NCBI GenBank assembly: GCA_900768505.1
Contig: CAAGED010000023.1
Span: 49,052 to 113,051, forward strand
Source of the DNA: Lentisphaeria bacterium
GTDB taxonomy: Bacteria > Verrucomicrobiota > Lentisphaeria > Victivallales > Victivallaceae
DNA length: 64,000 bases
Direction: 5' to 3'
Shown piece by piece: positions 27,096 to 36,861 of this stretch. The position numbers were made by a program, and so were the translations under genes. Each line of letters opens with the position of its first letter. Positions within the stretch are counted from its first letter, which is position 1. The notes beneath the pieces were generated by a model that did not search any database, was not told where the DNA came from, and saw nothing but the letters and a program-made list of their open reading frames with translations.

Positions 27096-28364
27096 TTAAC
27101 GTACTCGACGCAATTTGGCAGCAAATGCACCATCATGATATTCCTTGGGCAGCAACAATTTTTTCGTTGCCAACTCATATTCCGGATGATTTTCCAAAAA
27201 CCACGCCACATTATCATCATTTTCCAGCCGATCAATGGTACAGGTACTATAAATAATTGCGCCCCCCACCTTCACCTTGTCAGCCGCCGAAATCAATATC
27301 CGGCGCTGAATTTCAATTAATTCCGCCTGCTTCTCCGGCTGATAATTACTCGGCACATCCGGACGCTTCCGGAATACACCCAAATTGGAACAAGGGGCGT
27401 CCACCAATATTAAATCCAGACTCGCCGCTTCAAACGGCAATTCGCGCCCATCCATTACCCTTACCTCCGCGGCAACCTGATGCCGGGCAAAATTATCCCG
27501 CACCAACTCCAAACGCCGTTCGGAAATATCTCCGGCAATTAATTTTCCCCGCCCGTTCAACCGGCTGAACAATAACAATGACTTGCCGCCCGGAGCCGCA
27601 CATAAATCCAAAACCGTTTCGTTTCCGGACAACTCTGCCAAGCCTGGTGCCAATGCCGTCGCCGGATCTTGTATATAAATTCTTCCCCGAGTCAAATAAT
27701 CACCGCTAAACAATTTTGCCGGTTCGCCGCACCGATAAAATTTCCAATCCGCCGGAATAAAATCCAACTCATCCAGCTCCACGGCACCCAGCTCCGCCAA
27801 CTCCTCCGGCAAAATATCCCTGCACTGCCGGAAGGTCAACTCCGAGCGCCCCAGAAACAACTCTTCCAGCCGTTTTGCTTCATTCTGCAATTCGTTGCGC
27901 TTAAGCATCCGGTAATATTCGTCCGGAAAAATTTTCCCCGGCAGATCTTTTACCGTATCCAGACTGCGCATAATCGTCCTCAATACTGCGTTGACGAAGT
28001 TTCCCGCGCCACGCCCCTGACGGTACTTTACAAAATCCACCGCCACATTGACTGCCGATTCCGGTACAATTCCGGTCTGGTATTTGATTTGGGTTATTGC
28101 CGCCGCCAGAATTTGCCGCAATTCAATCTGCGGTGCCTTCTGCGTATTCTTGACAATCGCCCGGTCAATTGAACGCCGATGCCGGTAATATGCAAACAAC
28201 AAATCACCTACACCGCCACGCAATTCATGCGGCAATTCCCGATCCAGAAAATCATCCAGACTCCCCCGCCCGCTCTCCTGATAGCTGATTCCGGCCGCCG
28301 CACCGCACAAAATATCCTCCGAACGACCGGAGTATTTTGTCCGCTTCTTATTTTCAATCACCAA
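27096..28364 (-). CDS. rsmB: 16S rRNA m5C methyltransferase (RsmB/NOP family)
   Basis: A protein of about 422 residues. Residues 20-140 resemble the NusB/RsmB N-terminal RNA-binding domain (FVNAVLRTIMR). The Rossmann methyltransferase part has the SAM loop DLCAAPGGKSLLL (near residue 245), the PC motif VDAPCSNLGVFRKRPDV with the release Cys, and YSTCTIDRLEND with the catalytic TC Cys. This is the two-cysteine RsmB pattern, modifying C967 in E. coli. It begins at TTG 28364 or the next codon GTG 28361, within the hldD stop region, with AAGGA before it: translational coupling is likely. Confidence 0.9.
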   Translation of the reverse strand: MVIENKKRTKYSGRSEDILCGAAAGISYQESGRGSLDDFLDRELPHELRGGVGDLLFAYYRHRRSIDRAIVKNTQKAPQIELRQILAAAITQIKYQTGIVPESAVNVAVDFVKYRQGRGAGNFVNAVLRTIMRSLDTVKDLPGKIFPDEYYRMLKRNELQNEAKRLEELFLGRSELTFRQCRDILPEELAELGAVELDELDFIPADWKFYRCGEPAKLFSGDYLTRGRIYIQDPATALAPGLAELSGNETVLDLCAAPGGKSLLLFSRLNGRGKLIAGDISERRLELVRDNFARHQVAAEVRVMDGRELPFEAASLDLILVDAPCSNLGVFRKRPDVPSNYQPEKQAELIEIQRRILISAADKVKVGGAIIYSTCTIDRLENDDNVAWFLENHPEYELATKKLLLPKEYHDGAFAAKLRRVR

Positions 28365-29337
28365 GATATTTATCCTTCATACGATATTCACAAATGTAAT
28401 CCCGAATCGCCGCTTCCAAACTCATTGGTTCCTTGTCATATCCCAAGGTCTTAAGTTTATCCATACGCGCCTTGGTGTAATATTGGTATTTGCCCCGCAA
28501 GTACTCCGGCATTTCAATATATTCCACCTCAAATGGCCGTCCGAAAGCATCATAAACGGCCTTAGCAAGTTTATTCCAGCTCTCCGCCTTGCCACTGCCC
28601 ACATTGTAAATACCCGAGGCACTCTCATGATCAAACAAATAAAGCACCATATCCACAGCGTCCTTGACGTAGAGAAAATCCCTTACCTGCTCGCCGTCAG
28701 CGTATTCCGGTCGGTATGATTTGAAGAGCTTCAATTTTTCGCCGGCGCTGAGCTGCTCGTACGCCCGGCAAATTACGCTGCGCATTTCACCCTTATGCAA
28801 CTCATTGGGGCCATAGACATTAGAAAATTTGCACCCCACCAGATTGCCGTTATCAAACAAATTATTATTCATGGCAAAAAGATCAAACAGCTGCTTGGAA
28901 TAGCCGTACATATTCAACGGACGCAAATTAGGAATATCCGCCTCATCATCATTATAACCATGTTCCCCACCGCCATAAGTGGCGCAACTGGAAGCATACA
29001 ACATCCGGATATCCCGCTCCATGGCAAACAAGGCCAATTCTTTAGTGGCATTATAATTGTTATCCACCAGATAGGTGGCATCTTTCTCGGTCGTGGAAGA
29101 GCAGGCTCCCATATGCAATATACCCTCAATCGGTTCATTATCAAATGCGCCGTTTACCAGCATTTCCCGAAACACATCCTTCTCCACATAATCACGAAAA
29201 CGCAACGAGCGCAAATTTTTCCACTTCTCACTGCATCCCAAATGGTCAACCACCAGAATATCTTCCACTCCCTGCTGGTTCAACCCCCAAACCAATCCGC
29301 TGCCAATCAAGCCGGCACCGCCAGTTACAATAATCAT
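28354..29337 (-). CDS. hldD: ADP-L-glycero-D-manno-heptose 6-epimerase
   Basis: A 327-residue extended short-chain dehydrogenase making the heptose donor of the LPS core. It opens MIIVTGGAGLIGSGLVWGL (NADP loop), has HMGACSSTTEKD near residue 78 and the catalytic YGYSKQLFD near 140. FSNVYGPNELHKGEMRSV and DFLYVKDAVDMVLYL fit the RfaD/HldD subgroup. ATG 29337 follows the lptD stop by 4 nt with no obvious ribosome-binding site, so it is probably coupled to lptD. The pairing with LptD supports an LPS role. Confidence 0.94.
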   Translation of the reverse strand: MIIVTGGAGLIGSGLVWGLNQQGVEDILVVDHLGCSEKWKNLRSLRFRDYVEKDVFREMLVNGAFDNEPIEGILHMGACSSTTEKDATYLVDNNYNATKELALFAMERDIRMLYASSCATYGGGEHGYNDDEADIPNLRPLNMYGYSKQLFDLFAMNNNLFDNGNLVGCKFSNVYGPNELHKGEMRSVICRAYEQLSAGEKLKLFKSYRPEYADGEQVRDFLYVKDAVDMVLYLFDHESASGIYNVGSGKAESWNKLAKAVYDAFGRPFEVEYIEMPEYLRGKYQYYTKARMDKLKTLGYDKEPMSLEAAIRDYICEYRMKDKYLGD

Positions 29338-29341
29338 TTTA

Positions 29342-31942
29342 TCAATATTTTCCCGGTTCTGTTAATTGTTGACCGATTTTCGGTCCATACCCAACCAAGC
29401 CAATTGTTCCGCTTACTGAATAATCGTACTCAGCGCCATCTTTGGAATCGTAATCCCGGTTCACTCCCGCAATAATCATCAACTCCCAGCAGTGAAGAAT
29501 TTTGGTAAAAGTCACCCGCTGTTCGTCAAAAGCCCCCTCTTCAAGGTCATAATATATTTGATATGATCCTTTGGCCTTGCCGTCCGGCTGCAGCGGCATG
29601 CTGACGCCAAATACTATCGTCTGCATACGGTCATCAAAGGCTTTATCAAACCAACTGCCGTTTTCAATGTCCGACAGAAAACTACCCATTGAATAAGCCG
29701 ACCGACGTCGATAAATATCCTGAAACTGATAAGCGATCGCCAACTCAAAATCCTTCATTATTTCGTATTTTGCATTCAACTCCCACTTGTTCAGCCAGGG
29801 TAAATACAATCCAGGGTGGCCAACATCACGACCATGCCGCATCGTGGGAATCGACTCCGCATTTGAATTATTTCCCGCATCAATCAATAACAAGGAATTA
29901 AAAGACAATCCCCAACCCGGCGAGTAGGTCAATTTGGTTCCAATATCGCCGATGTTATTGTAATCATCCTCGTTTCTAAAGTAAAAATCCCAGAAATTCT
30001 CCATTTCAAAGATTGTTTTTATCGATTTCCCACTCCGCGTCTGCAAGCGGTTGCGCATTCCCAAACGCATGAAATTCTGCTCCGTAATCCGATCCACATC
30101 GTCAAAATAATACAAATACTGCCGATCCACCGTCGGACGCGGAATAAAGGTATAATTGACGTAAGGCTCAAACACATGACGCAAGCCATCCAACATAAAA
30201 TAAGCGCTGCGAACATTCTGCCAGGAATTGTAAAACTTCGTATTGGCCTCAAAACCTAATTCACCAATAAACCTGGAACGGTCGCCACCCTTGTCATCGT
30301 AACTGATTATGTCACCACGATAATTTGATTCCAGACGGGTGTCGGCAAACATACCCAATAACTCTTTCTGAGTAACCTTGCGCTTGCTGGATTTGTTGTA
30401 GTAGGTGTAACGACCACCAGCGCGTGGTATCAAATTAACCGCTCCCAAACGAATCGGGTAGTAGAGAAAATGCAACGTATCCAGACGAAACGCATCGTAG
30501 GAATCCGGATCAAGTTTATTGCCGTAAACCCGTTTTTTGTCAAACTCACGCCACTTCATATCATATTCGCCAAGATTGACGCTACCCTCGTAAAAGAGGC
30601 CGCCAAACAACTCAACCCGGGGGATGTCAAATCTGGCCGACGGCAACTGCTGCACCGCATTGAAAAAGTTATTCACCCGCGGCCGAACATAAATTGACGC
30701 TCCATAATATTCCTTCTCATATTCAAGCGCCGCAAAGGTTACCGGCTGCGGATTATTCTGAAAATAATCCGGGAAAAAGTCATCATTGAAAAATACATCA
30801 CTCATGATTTCAAAATGACCGCGGAAGTCCAAATTAGGCGTCACATGCGATACATTGCTGATTCGAAAATCATACCGGCCATGAGGAATTTCCGTACGTG
30901 AATCGCGTATGTCATGCTGCTCATATGGCCGCTTGTCCCACAACGAGTAAGCAAATATATCCGTTTTGGTTTTGTCAGCATAAACCTCTGCCTCCGTCCC
31001 GTAGCCGATACCGCGCCGGCCATATACTCCCAGCATGGCCTTCACCGATGCATACGGCTCATCGGTAATTTTGAACCGACGGGAAAACAAGGCAAACATG
31101 CCCCAATCGGAACTAACGCCTCCGGTAACCCGGAATAATTGCGGACTCTCCTCTTTGGGCTTGTAGTAAACCGGCATCCATAACAACGGCATCCCGTAAA
31201 CGTTAAAGGTGGCATTCGTTCCCAAAACGGTATATAAATCCATGTCCGCGGAAAACTTATCCCAGCCAAAACCAGCCGATGAAACCGGCTGCGCCCGGCC
31301 CGACCCCAAATTGATCGAATAATGACCGTTGTCTTCCGGTAAATATTTACAGGTACTCAAACGCGCTTTTTCAAATTCCAATACGCCGTTGCCCAGCCGG
31401 GTCGCCCGTTCCGCCAAGAGGTACATCCCCTCGGTTTGCACCGAAAGGCCCTCAATGTCAAATGTGCCCTGAGAAAGATTGCCCAGCACTCGATTGGCCT
31501 CAATCAAACCGATTCTGGTCGTTATATTGGCATCAATGGTTTGTGTGTAATACATGCTGGTCTGGTAGCCGGTAATTTCCACGTCAAACCCCAGATTGCG
31601 GTGCATATCCGAGAGCTCCTGCACCTCGAAGTTGCCCTTGGCCACCTTGAACCGATAAATTTTTATATTACCGCTGGCCTCCACCGTTTTGTTTTTCAGA
31701 TTTATTATGGCGTTGTCCGCCTGCAGCAGCAAATCTCCGTACGGCACCACAACATGTCCCTTGGCAATCAAATTATCGCCGGCAAAAATCGCCGAATCTG
31801 ACTTCACCTGCCCCAAATTATCTCCCACATTCTCCTTTTTGAACATGCTCTCGTCCAGGTCGAACATATCGCCATAACTGCTGAAAGTGGTAAAACCGGC
31901 GGCGGCCAGTACTGCTAAAAACTTAAACTTTTTAAACGCCAT
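29342..31942 (-). CDS. lptD: LPS-assembly protein LptD
   Basis: An 866-residue outer-membrane protein that inserts LPS into the outer leaflet. A signal peptide spans residues 1-24 (MAFKKFKFLAVLAAAGF). The N-terminal OstA-like domain (about 45-200) has GDNLIAKGHVVVPYGDLLLQADNAI and TVEASGNIKIY, the jellyroll repeats. The beta-barrel LptD domain covers 260-840, with alternating aromatic strands. The mature protein has only two cysteines (in LSTCKYLPE and KILHCWEL), fewer than E. coli LptD. The start at 31942 is supported by GAGGAT and the signal peptide. It heads the lptD-hldD-rsmB operon. Confidence 0.93.
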   Translation of the reverse strand: MAFKKFKFLAVLAAAGFTTFSSYGDMFDLDESMFKKENVGDNLGQVKSDSAIFAGDNLIAKGHVVVPYGDLLLQADNAIINLKNKTVEASGNIKIYRFKVAKGNFEVQELSDMHRNLGFDVEITGYQTSMYYTQTIDANITTRIGLIEANRVLGNLSQGTFDIEGLSVQTEGMYLLAERATRLGNGVLEFEKARLSTCKYLPEDNGHYSINLGSGRAQPVSSAGFGWDKFSADMDLYTVLGTNATFNVYGMPLLWMPVYYKPKEESPQLFRVTGGVSSDWGMFALFSRRFKITDEPYASVKAMLGVYGRRGIGYGTEAEVYADKTKTDIFAYSLWDKRPYEQHDIRDSRTEIPHGRYDFRISNVSHVTPNLDFRGHFEIMSDVFFNDDFFPDYFQNNPQPVTFAALEYEKEYYGASIYVRPRVNNFFNAVQQLPSARFDIPRVELFGGLFYEGSVNLGEYDMKWREFDKKRVYGNKLDPDSYDAFRLDTLHFLYYPIRLGAVNLIPRAGGRYTYYNKSSKRKVTQKELLGMFADTRLESNYRGDIISYDDKGGDRSRFIGELGFEANTKFYNSWQNVRSAYFMLDGLRHVFEPYVNYTFIPRPTVDRQYLYYFDDVDRITEQNFMRLGMRNRLQTRSGKSIKTIFEMENFWDFYFRNEDDYNNIGDIGTKLTYSPGWGLSFNSLLLIDAGNNSNAESIPTMRHGRDVGHPGLYLPWLNKWELNAKYEIMKDFELAIAYQFQDIYRRRSAYSMGSFLSDIENGSWFDKAFDDRMQTIVFGVSMPLQPDGKAKGSYQIYYDLEEGAFDEQRVTFTKILHCWELMIIAGVNRDYDSKDGAEYDYSVSGTIGLVGYGPKIGQQLTEPGKY

Positions 31943-32058
31943 ATTATCCTCATCCCAGTTATCCGGCAAAATCCGGTCGGGCCAGTAATTAACACAAACT
32001 TCCAATTCTGCATTGGCAAGCAGTTCGTAACATTTATTCACAAAAATATATCATTGAT

Positions 32059-32087
32059 ATTATATCCTCCATTTTATCTAATTGCAA
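32059..32087 (-). promoter_or_regulatory. Promoter of lptD-hldD-rsmB
   Basis: TTGCAA (32087-32082) and TATAAT (32064-32059) on the minus strand with a 17-base spacer, the best match to consensus in the window. Leader of about 110 bases. Confidence 0.7.
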
Positions 32088-32114
32088 ATACCACGGCGTT
32101 TTTTTTCCATTTTT

Positions 32115-32158
32115 TTATATAAATAAAAGCTGCGCCGTCCCAAGTTGCCGCAGCAGCT
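32115..32158 (-). terminator. Probable terminator of the trp/phe operon
   Basis: On the minus strand AGCTGC (32158-32153) pairs with GCAGCT (32133-32128) around a GC-rich inner region, followed by TTTATTTAT. It lies 59 bases past the trpA stop. Confidence 0.5.
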
Positions 32159-32216
32159 CAAAACGACGCAGAAATTCAACTAATTATCCAGTGCAGAATT
32201 TCACTTAATTATCACT

Positions 32217-32984
32217 TCAATTTATCGCCTGACGGATTGACTTAATCAACTCAACGCCTTTGGCAAATTCTCTCCGAAGCGCAAATTTTACCAACGCACT
32301 GCCGATAACCACGCCGTCGGCATGTTCAGTCACCTGCCGCGCCATTAACGGCGTTGATACGCCAAAACCTCCCGCAATCGGCAGACTGGTAAGCTGACGC
32401 AATTCATCCAGCTTAAGCGTCACATCCTCCGGCAATGCCGAACGCGTTCCGGTAATGCCCCGCACCATTATGTAGTAGACAAATCCGCCACAATCAGCCA
32501 CAATCTTCTTCGCCCGTTCCGCAGTGGTCACTGGCGAAATCAACGGGATTATTTCAATGCCGCTGCCCCGCAAATGACAACTAAGCTCCTCCCGCTCCTC
32601 AAACGGCAAATCCACTGCCAGAATACCATCAATATCCAATTGAGGCAATCTCTCCAACCCATAATTCAACAAAATGTTGAAGTAACTGAAAATTACAATC
32701 CCCACCGCCGGATAACGCTTCCGGATTCGACCTGCCAGTCGCGTTACATCCTCAAAATTTACTCCGTTGGCAATGGCCAGATTCCCCGCCTCCTGAATCA
32801 CCGGGCCATCCGCAATGGGGTCGGAAAATGCTACTCCCAATTCAACAATATTCACCCCGCTTTCAATTAATTGATAAATATACTCCTCGCTGGATGCCAA
32901 ATCCGGTGCGCCAACAGTGACAAATCCCACAATTTGCGCCTTGCCGGTAGAAAAACATTGTTTAATTCGATTATAAGTATTCAT
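32217..32984 (-). CDS. trpA: Tryptophan synthase alpha chain
   Basis: A 255-residue TIM-barrel enzyme splitting indole-3-glycerol phosphate into indole and glyceraldehyde 3-phosphate. [23 protein letters not shown] near residue 45 carries the catalytic Glu and the active-site Asp. [11 protein letters not shown] holds the second Asp region, and [14 protein letters not shown] and [10 protein letters not shown] are the phosphate-binding segments. ATG overlaps the trpB stop by 4 nt (ATGA), matching the stable alpha/beta complex. Last gene of the operon. Confidence 0.98.
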   Translation of the reverse strand: MNTYNRIKQCFSTGKAQIVGFVTVGAPDLASSEEYIYQLIESGVNIVELGVAFSDPIADGPVIQEAGNLAIANGVNFEDVTRLAGRIRKRYPAVGIVIFSYFNILLNYGLERLPQLDIDGILAVDLPFEEREELSCHLRGSGIEIIPLISPVTTAERAKKIVADCGGFVYYIMVRGITGTRSALPEDVTLKLDELRQLTSLPIAGGFGVSTPLMARQVTEHADGVVIGSALVKFALRREFAKGVELIKSIRQAIN

Positions 32985-34147
32985 TTGCGCACCTTTAAAT
33001 ATGTATCCAAATCCTTATCTCCACGGCCGGAAAGCGACACAACAATTGAATCCGTCGACGGATATTTTTTGGCACTGATCAATGCCTGAGCCAAGGCGTG
33101 GCTGGATTCCAACGCCGGTATTATCCCCTCTTTCCGACAGAGCAAGTCAAAAGCCTCCAGTGCCTGCACATCATTTATGGCAGTATATTCCGCCCGCCCG
33201 CTGTCCGCCAGAAAGCAATGCTCCGGTCCGACACCGGGATAATCCAATCCAGCAGAAATTGAGTAGGTGTCAATTATTTGTCCATGCTTATCCTGCATCA
33301 GGTAGGATTTACAGCCATGCAGCACTCCGATCCGCCCTCCGTTAATACTGGCGGCGTGTTGACCGCTGGCAATACCCTTGCCAGCCGCCTCCGCCCCGGT
33401 GAGTTTTACCTCCGGGTCATCAATAAAAGCGGAAAATATTCCAATTGCGTTACTACCTCCCCCGACGCAGGCAATCACCTCCCTGGGAAGCTTACCCTCC
33501 TTGTCCAGAATCTGCCGGCGGCACTCTTCGCCGATAACCGACTGAAAATACCGCACCACCTGCGGATAGGGATACGGACCCGCCGCCGTGCCGATAACAT
33601 AAAACGTGTCCAACGAATTGGCAACCCAATAACGCAGCGCCTCATTCATGGCATCCTTGAGGGTTTTACTGCCTGATTCCACGGCGATCACCTCACTGCC
33701 CAATGCACGCATCCGGCTCACATTGGCACTCTGTCTTGCCACGTCGATTACCCCCATAAACACCTTGCACTCCATTCCCAGCAGCGCAGCAACGGTTGCA
33801 GTGGCAACACCGTGCATTCCGGCACCGGTTTCGGCGATGAGTTTATTTTTACCCATCCGTTTAGCCAGCAGTGCCTGCCCGATGGCATTATTGATTTTAT
33901 GAGCACCGGTGTGATTGAGATCCTCGCGTTTGAGATAAATTTTGGCTCCGTTGGCATATTCCGTCAAACGTTTGGCAAAGTAAAGCGGCGACTCCCGGCC
34001 GATGTAATCATGCTGTAAATTTTTCAATTCAGCCAGAAAATTCCGGTCTTCGACCGCCGAATAAAATACCTCCTCCAGCTCCAAAAGGTTGGGCATCAGC
34101 GTTTCAGCCACATATTGTCCGCCATAAATGCCATAATGAGTTTTCAT
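32981..34147 (-). CDS. trpB: Tryptophan synthase beta chain
   Basis: A 388-residue PLP enzyme joining indole and serine. The Schiff-base Lys lies in [15 protein letters not shown] near residue 85. Further family blocks are [20 protein letters not shown] (near 110), the glycine-rich phosphate loop [13 protein letters not shown] (near 230) and [11 protein letters not shown]. It is the standard TrpB1 form. Between this gene and trpF the operon carries aroF and pheA, an unusual order. ATG 34147 is preceded by AAGGAAATA. Confidence 0.98.
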   Translation of the reverse strand: MKTHYGIYGGQYVAETLMPNLLELEEVFYSAVEDRNFLAELKNLQHDYIGRESPLYFAKRLTEYANGAKIYLKREDLNHTGAHKINNAIGQALLAKRMGKNKLIAETGAGMHGVATATVAALLGMECKVFMGVIDVARQSANVSRMRALGSEVIAVESGSKTLKDAMNEALRYWVANSLDTFYVIGTAAGPYPYPQVVRYFQSVIGEECRRQILDKEGKLPREVIACVGGGSNAIGIFSAFIDDPEVKLTGAEAAGKGIASGQHAASINGGRIGVLHGCKSYLMQDKHGQIIDTYSISAGLDYPGVGPEHCFLADSGRAEYTAINDVQALEAFDLLCRKEGIIPALESSHALAQALISAKKYPSTDSIVVSLSGRGDKDLDTYLKVRK

Positions 34148-34164
34148 AATTGTATATTTCCTTC

Positions 34165-35262
34165 TTATATTTCAGTGTAACAACCAAGCAGCACGAATGT
34201 TTCCGGCTCATTGCTCAAATCATCCAGCAGCTGTAGCACCTCCGGTGAATAAACCGATGCCTCCAAATCGAAATAAAACATGAATTCAAAATTTTTCCCC
34301 GGAATCGGCCGGCTCTCCAATTTAACTAAATTCAATCCCAATGCGGAAAACTTGGCAATCATCCGGTACAACGCCCCCGGACGGTGCGGCACTGAAACAA
34401 TCAGACTGATTCGGTTCGCCCCCGGATAAATGCGCAAATTCTTGCTGATGCAGATGAAACGGGTGAAATTGTGATCCGAGTTTTGAATATCCTCCGATAA
34501 TATTGCCAAATCATAAAGCCGGGCGCATTGCTTGGAGGAGATGGCAGCCACATCCTTCCGCCCCGAATCAGCCACATATCGGGCAGCCACGGCGGTATTT
34601 TCACAAACGGTATTTTTCACATTTTTAAGATCTTTAAGAAAGTTGCTGCACTGCCCCAGGGCCTGCTCATGGGATACTACCTCCTTAATATCGGCCAATT
34701 TCACGCCGGGATTGACCAGCAGCGAATGAGATATTTGGAGCTTGAAACTCCGGATGACGTGAAACTTATAATTTTGCATCAAGTCATAAACTGCTCCCAC
34801 GGTTCCGTGAAGCGAATTTTCAATCGGCAAAATTCCATATTCACACAACCCATTTTCCACCGCCTGAAACACTCCCTCAAAATTCTTCACATAAACAATG
34901 TTGGCAAACGGCATGATTTTGTCGCAGGCCTGCTGGGAGTAAGCACCCTCGCACCCCTGACACGCCACCACCCCCTTGTTGGGGAAAATTTGCGGTGTTT
35001 CGGACAACGCCCCATTAATCGCATCGGCCAACTTGTGGTCAACGGATCTCAACGACTTGTGGTAGGAATGACTTAAATCCAGCAGTGTTGAGAAGAAAAT
35101 TCTGGCATATCCACCCAGCTTATCCCCTGCGCTCTCGGCAATATTCAGCAAATATTCCCGCTCATTGGTATTTAATTTACTAAAATCCGTTCCCTGCTCC
35201 ATCCGCTCCACAAAATTCTGTAAAATCCGTTGATCCAACTCCGTAAGCAGTTTTTTATCCAT
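34165..35262 (-). CDS. pheA: Bifunctional chorismate mutase/prephenate dehydratase (P-protein)
   Basis: A 365-residue enzyme making phenylpyruvate from chorismate. Residues 1-80 are a helical chorismate mutase-like domain ([29 protein letters not shown]) that is short and diverged. The dehydratase domain (95-275) has [33 protein letters not shown] and [15 protein letters not shown] with the TxxA/R region. The C-terminal ACT domain (285-360) has the GAL ([12 protein letters not shown]) and ESRP ([13 protein letters not shown]) motifs that bind phenylalanine, so feedback inhibition is expected. It follows aroF by 4 nt. Confidence 0.94.
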   Translation of the reverse strand: MDKKLLTELDQRILQNFVERMEQGTDFSKLNTNEREYLLNIAESAGDKLGGYARIFFSTLLDLSHSYHKSLRSVDHKLADAINGALSETPQIFPNKGVVACQGCEGAYSQQACDKIMPFANIVYVKNFEGVFQAVENGLCEYGILPIENSLHGTVGAVYDLMQNYKFHVIRSFKLQISHSLLVNPGVKLADIKEVVSHEQALGQCSNFLKDLKNVKNTVCENTAVAARYVADSGRKDVAAISSKQCARLYDLAILSEDIQNSDHNFTRFICISKNLRIYPGANRISLIVSVPHRPGALYRMIAKFSALGLNLVKLESRPIPGKNFEFMFYFDLEASVYSPEVLQLLDDLSNEPETFVLLGCYTEI

Positions 35263-35266
35263 AAGT

Positions 35267-36268
35267 TTACCTCACGCAGGGCAATAATTTATTGATTTTC
35301 TTCGTCAATGCTTCGAAAGCTTCCGGTGTCAGGGACTGCGGTCCGTCACACAAGGCATGTTCCGGATCGTTGTGAACCTCGATAATCAAGCCGTCCGCTC
35401 CGGCCGCCACCGACGCCAGCGCCATTGGCGGCACCAACCGGGCAATACCAGTGGCATGACTGGGATCAACAATTACCGGCAGATGAGAGAGTATTTTTAA
35501 ACTTGGCACGGCGGAGATATCCAGCGTATTGCGGGTATAAGTTTCGAAGGTACGAATTCCACGCTCGCAGAGGATGACATTCTTATTGCCTCCCGCCATA
35601 ATGTATTCCGCACTCATCAACCACTCCTGGAAGGTGTTGGCCAAACCGCGCTTGAGCAGAATCGGCTTGTTGGTTTTACCAAGCGCCTTGAGCAATTCAA
35701 AATTCTGCATATTCCGGGCGCCCACCTGAATAATATCAATATCCGCGAAGAGATCAAACTGGGATAAATCCATAATTTCCGTCACTACCGGCAATCCGCT
35801 TTCGCGCTTTGCCTCCAGCAGCAGCTTAATGCCGTCTCCCCGCAACCCCTGGAATGCATAGGGCGAAGTACGCGGTTTAAATGCGCCGCCACGGAGAATT
35901 TGAGCACCGGATTTCTTCACTGCATTGGCGATTGCCAGAATCTGCTCTTCGGATTCAATTGAGCAGGGACCGGCAATCAGTGTCAATGCGCCGCCGCCGA
36001 TTTTACAACTGCCCAAATCAATTACCGTATCCTCCGGATGGAATTTGCGATTGGCATTCTTGTATGGTTCCTGAATACGTTTTACATCCTCCACAATATT
36101 GAGCGCCTTGATCAATTCGATATCCAGTTGGGAGGTGTCGCCGATCAACCCCAGAATTTCCTGATGAATTCCCTTGCAGATCTGGGTTTTAATCTCCTGA
36201 CGTTCCAACCAGGTTTTCAATTGATTAAGCTGCTGCTTGTCCGGGTTCTCTTTAAGAATAATTACCAT
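35267..36268 (-). CDS. aroF: 3-deoxy-7-phosphoheptulonate (DAHP) synthase, type I-beta
   Basis: A 333-residue enzyme condensing PEP and erythrose 4-phosphate at the entry to the shikimate pathway. Residues 1-70 form the ferredoxin-like regulatory domain known from Thermotoga DAHP synthase. The barrel has LIAGPCSIESEEQ (near 97, metal Cys), LRGGAFKPRTSPYAFQG, VGARNMQNFELLKALG, LLKRGLANTFQEW and VIVDPSHATG. Its ATG lies inside the trpF 3' end, 7 nt overlapped, and AGGAG is inside the trpF coding sequence. Position next to pheA suggests phenylalanine-related control. Confidence 0.96.
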   Translation of the reverse strand: MVIILKENPDKQQLNQLKTWLERQEIKTQICKGIHQEILGLIGDTSQLDIELIKALNIVEDVKRIQEPYKNANRKFHPEDTVIDLGSCKIGGGALTLIAGPCSIESEEQILAIANAVKKSGAQILRGGAFKPRTSPYAFQGLRGDGIKLLLEAKRESGLPVVTEIMDLSQFDLFADIDIIQVGARNMQNFELLKALGKTNKPILLKRGLANTFQEWLMSAEYIMAGGNKNVILCERGIRTFETYTRNTLDISAVPSLKILSHLPVIVDPSHATGIARLVPPMALASVAAGADGLIIEVHNDPEHALCDGPQSLTPEAFEALTKKINKLLPCVR

Positions 36269-36861
36269 GATTTGATTCTCCTGAAAAATTCATTTATTTT
36301 TTGATTTGATTTTATACCCGGAGCCGTTTCAACTCCGCTGGAGAGATCCACGCCATACGGGTGAACCGCCGCCACCGCCGCCGCACAATTTTCTAAATTG
36401 ATGCCGCCGGCCAGAAATATTTTAGATTTTATTTTCGTTTTCAACTCCGCAGCCCACTGCCAGTTGCAGCACTCTCCGCTGCCGGGATTTACGCCATCAA
36501 GAACCAGCGTCTCCGCCGGATAATCCAACAACGCCTCCCCTTGGCGCAGGGCTTTCCAAACCTGCGATTGTGGAAACTGGCGCAATAATTCAATGCTTTC
36601 ATTTCCATGAAATTGGGCAATATCAATTAAATTTTTCTCAAAACACTGCCGCACCACTTCTGGATCAGGGTTGACAAATACCCCTACCCGCTTGGCAACG
36701 GATCCGAAATCCACTTCATCATTCAAGTGGCGCAACTCATTAAGCGTCACAAAACGTTTTGACTCCGGGCAGAGTACAAAACCAACATAATCCGCCCCGC
36801 AATCAATGGCGCAGCGCACATTATCCGCCATCTTGAGACCACAAATCTTAACCTTGAACAT
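36262..36861 (-). CDS. trpF: Phosphoribosylanthranilate isomerase
   Basis: A 199-residue barrel enzyme converting PRA to CdRP. The active-site Cys is in VKICGLKMADN (residue 7), and the catalytic Asp in LVLDGVNPGSG. IDIAQFHGNES and PYGVDLSSGVE are the other conserved blocks. The ATG at 36861 shares one base with the trpC stop (TGATG), so translation is coupled; a GTG one codon earlier is possible. Separate from TrpC, unlike the E. coli fusion. Confidence 0.97.
   Translation of the reverse strand: MFKVKICGLKMADNVRCAIDCGADYVGFVLCPESKRFVTLNELRHLNDEVDFGSVAKRVGVFVNPDPEVVRQCFEKNLIDIAQFHGNESIELLRQFPQSQVWKALRQGEALLDYPAETLVLDGVNPGSGECCNWQWAAELKTKIKSKIFLAGGINLENCAAAVAAVHPYGVDLSSGVETAPGIKSNQKINEFFRRIKSW

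Noticed and set aside
31943..32041. Longer LptD start upstream of 31942
   Set aside because: It would begin within about 11 bases of the predicted transcription start and add residues before a clear signal peptide.
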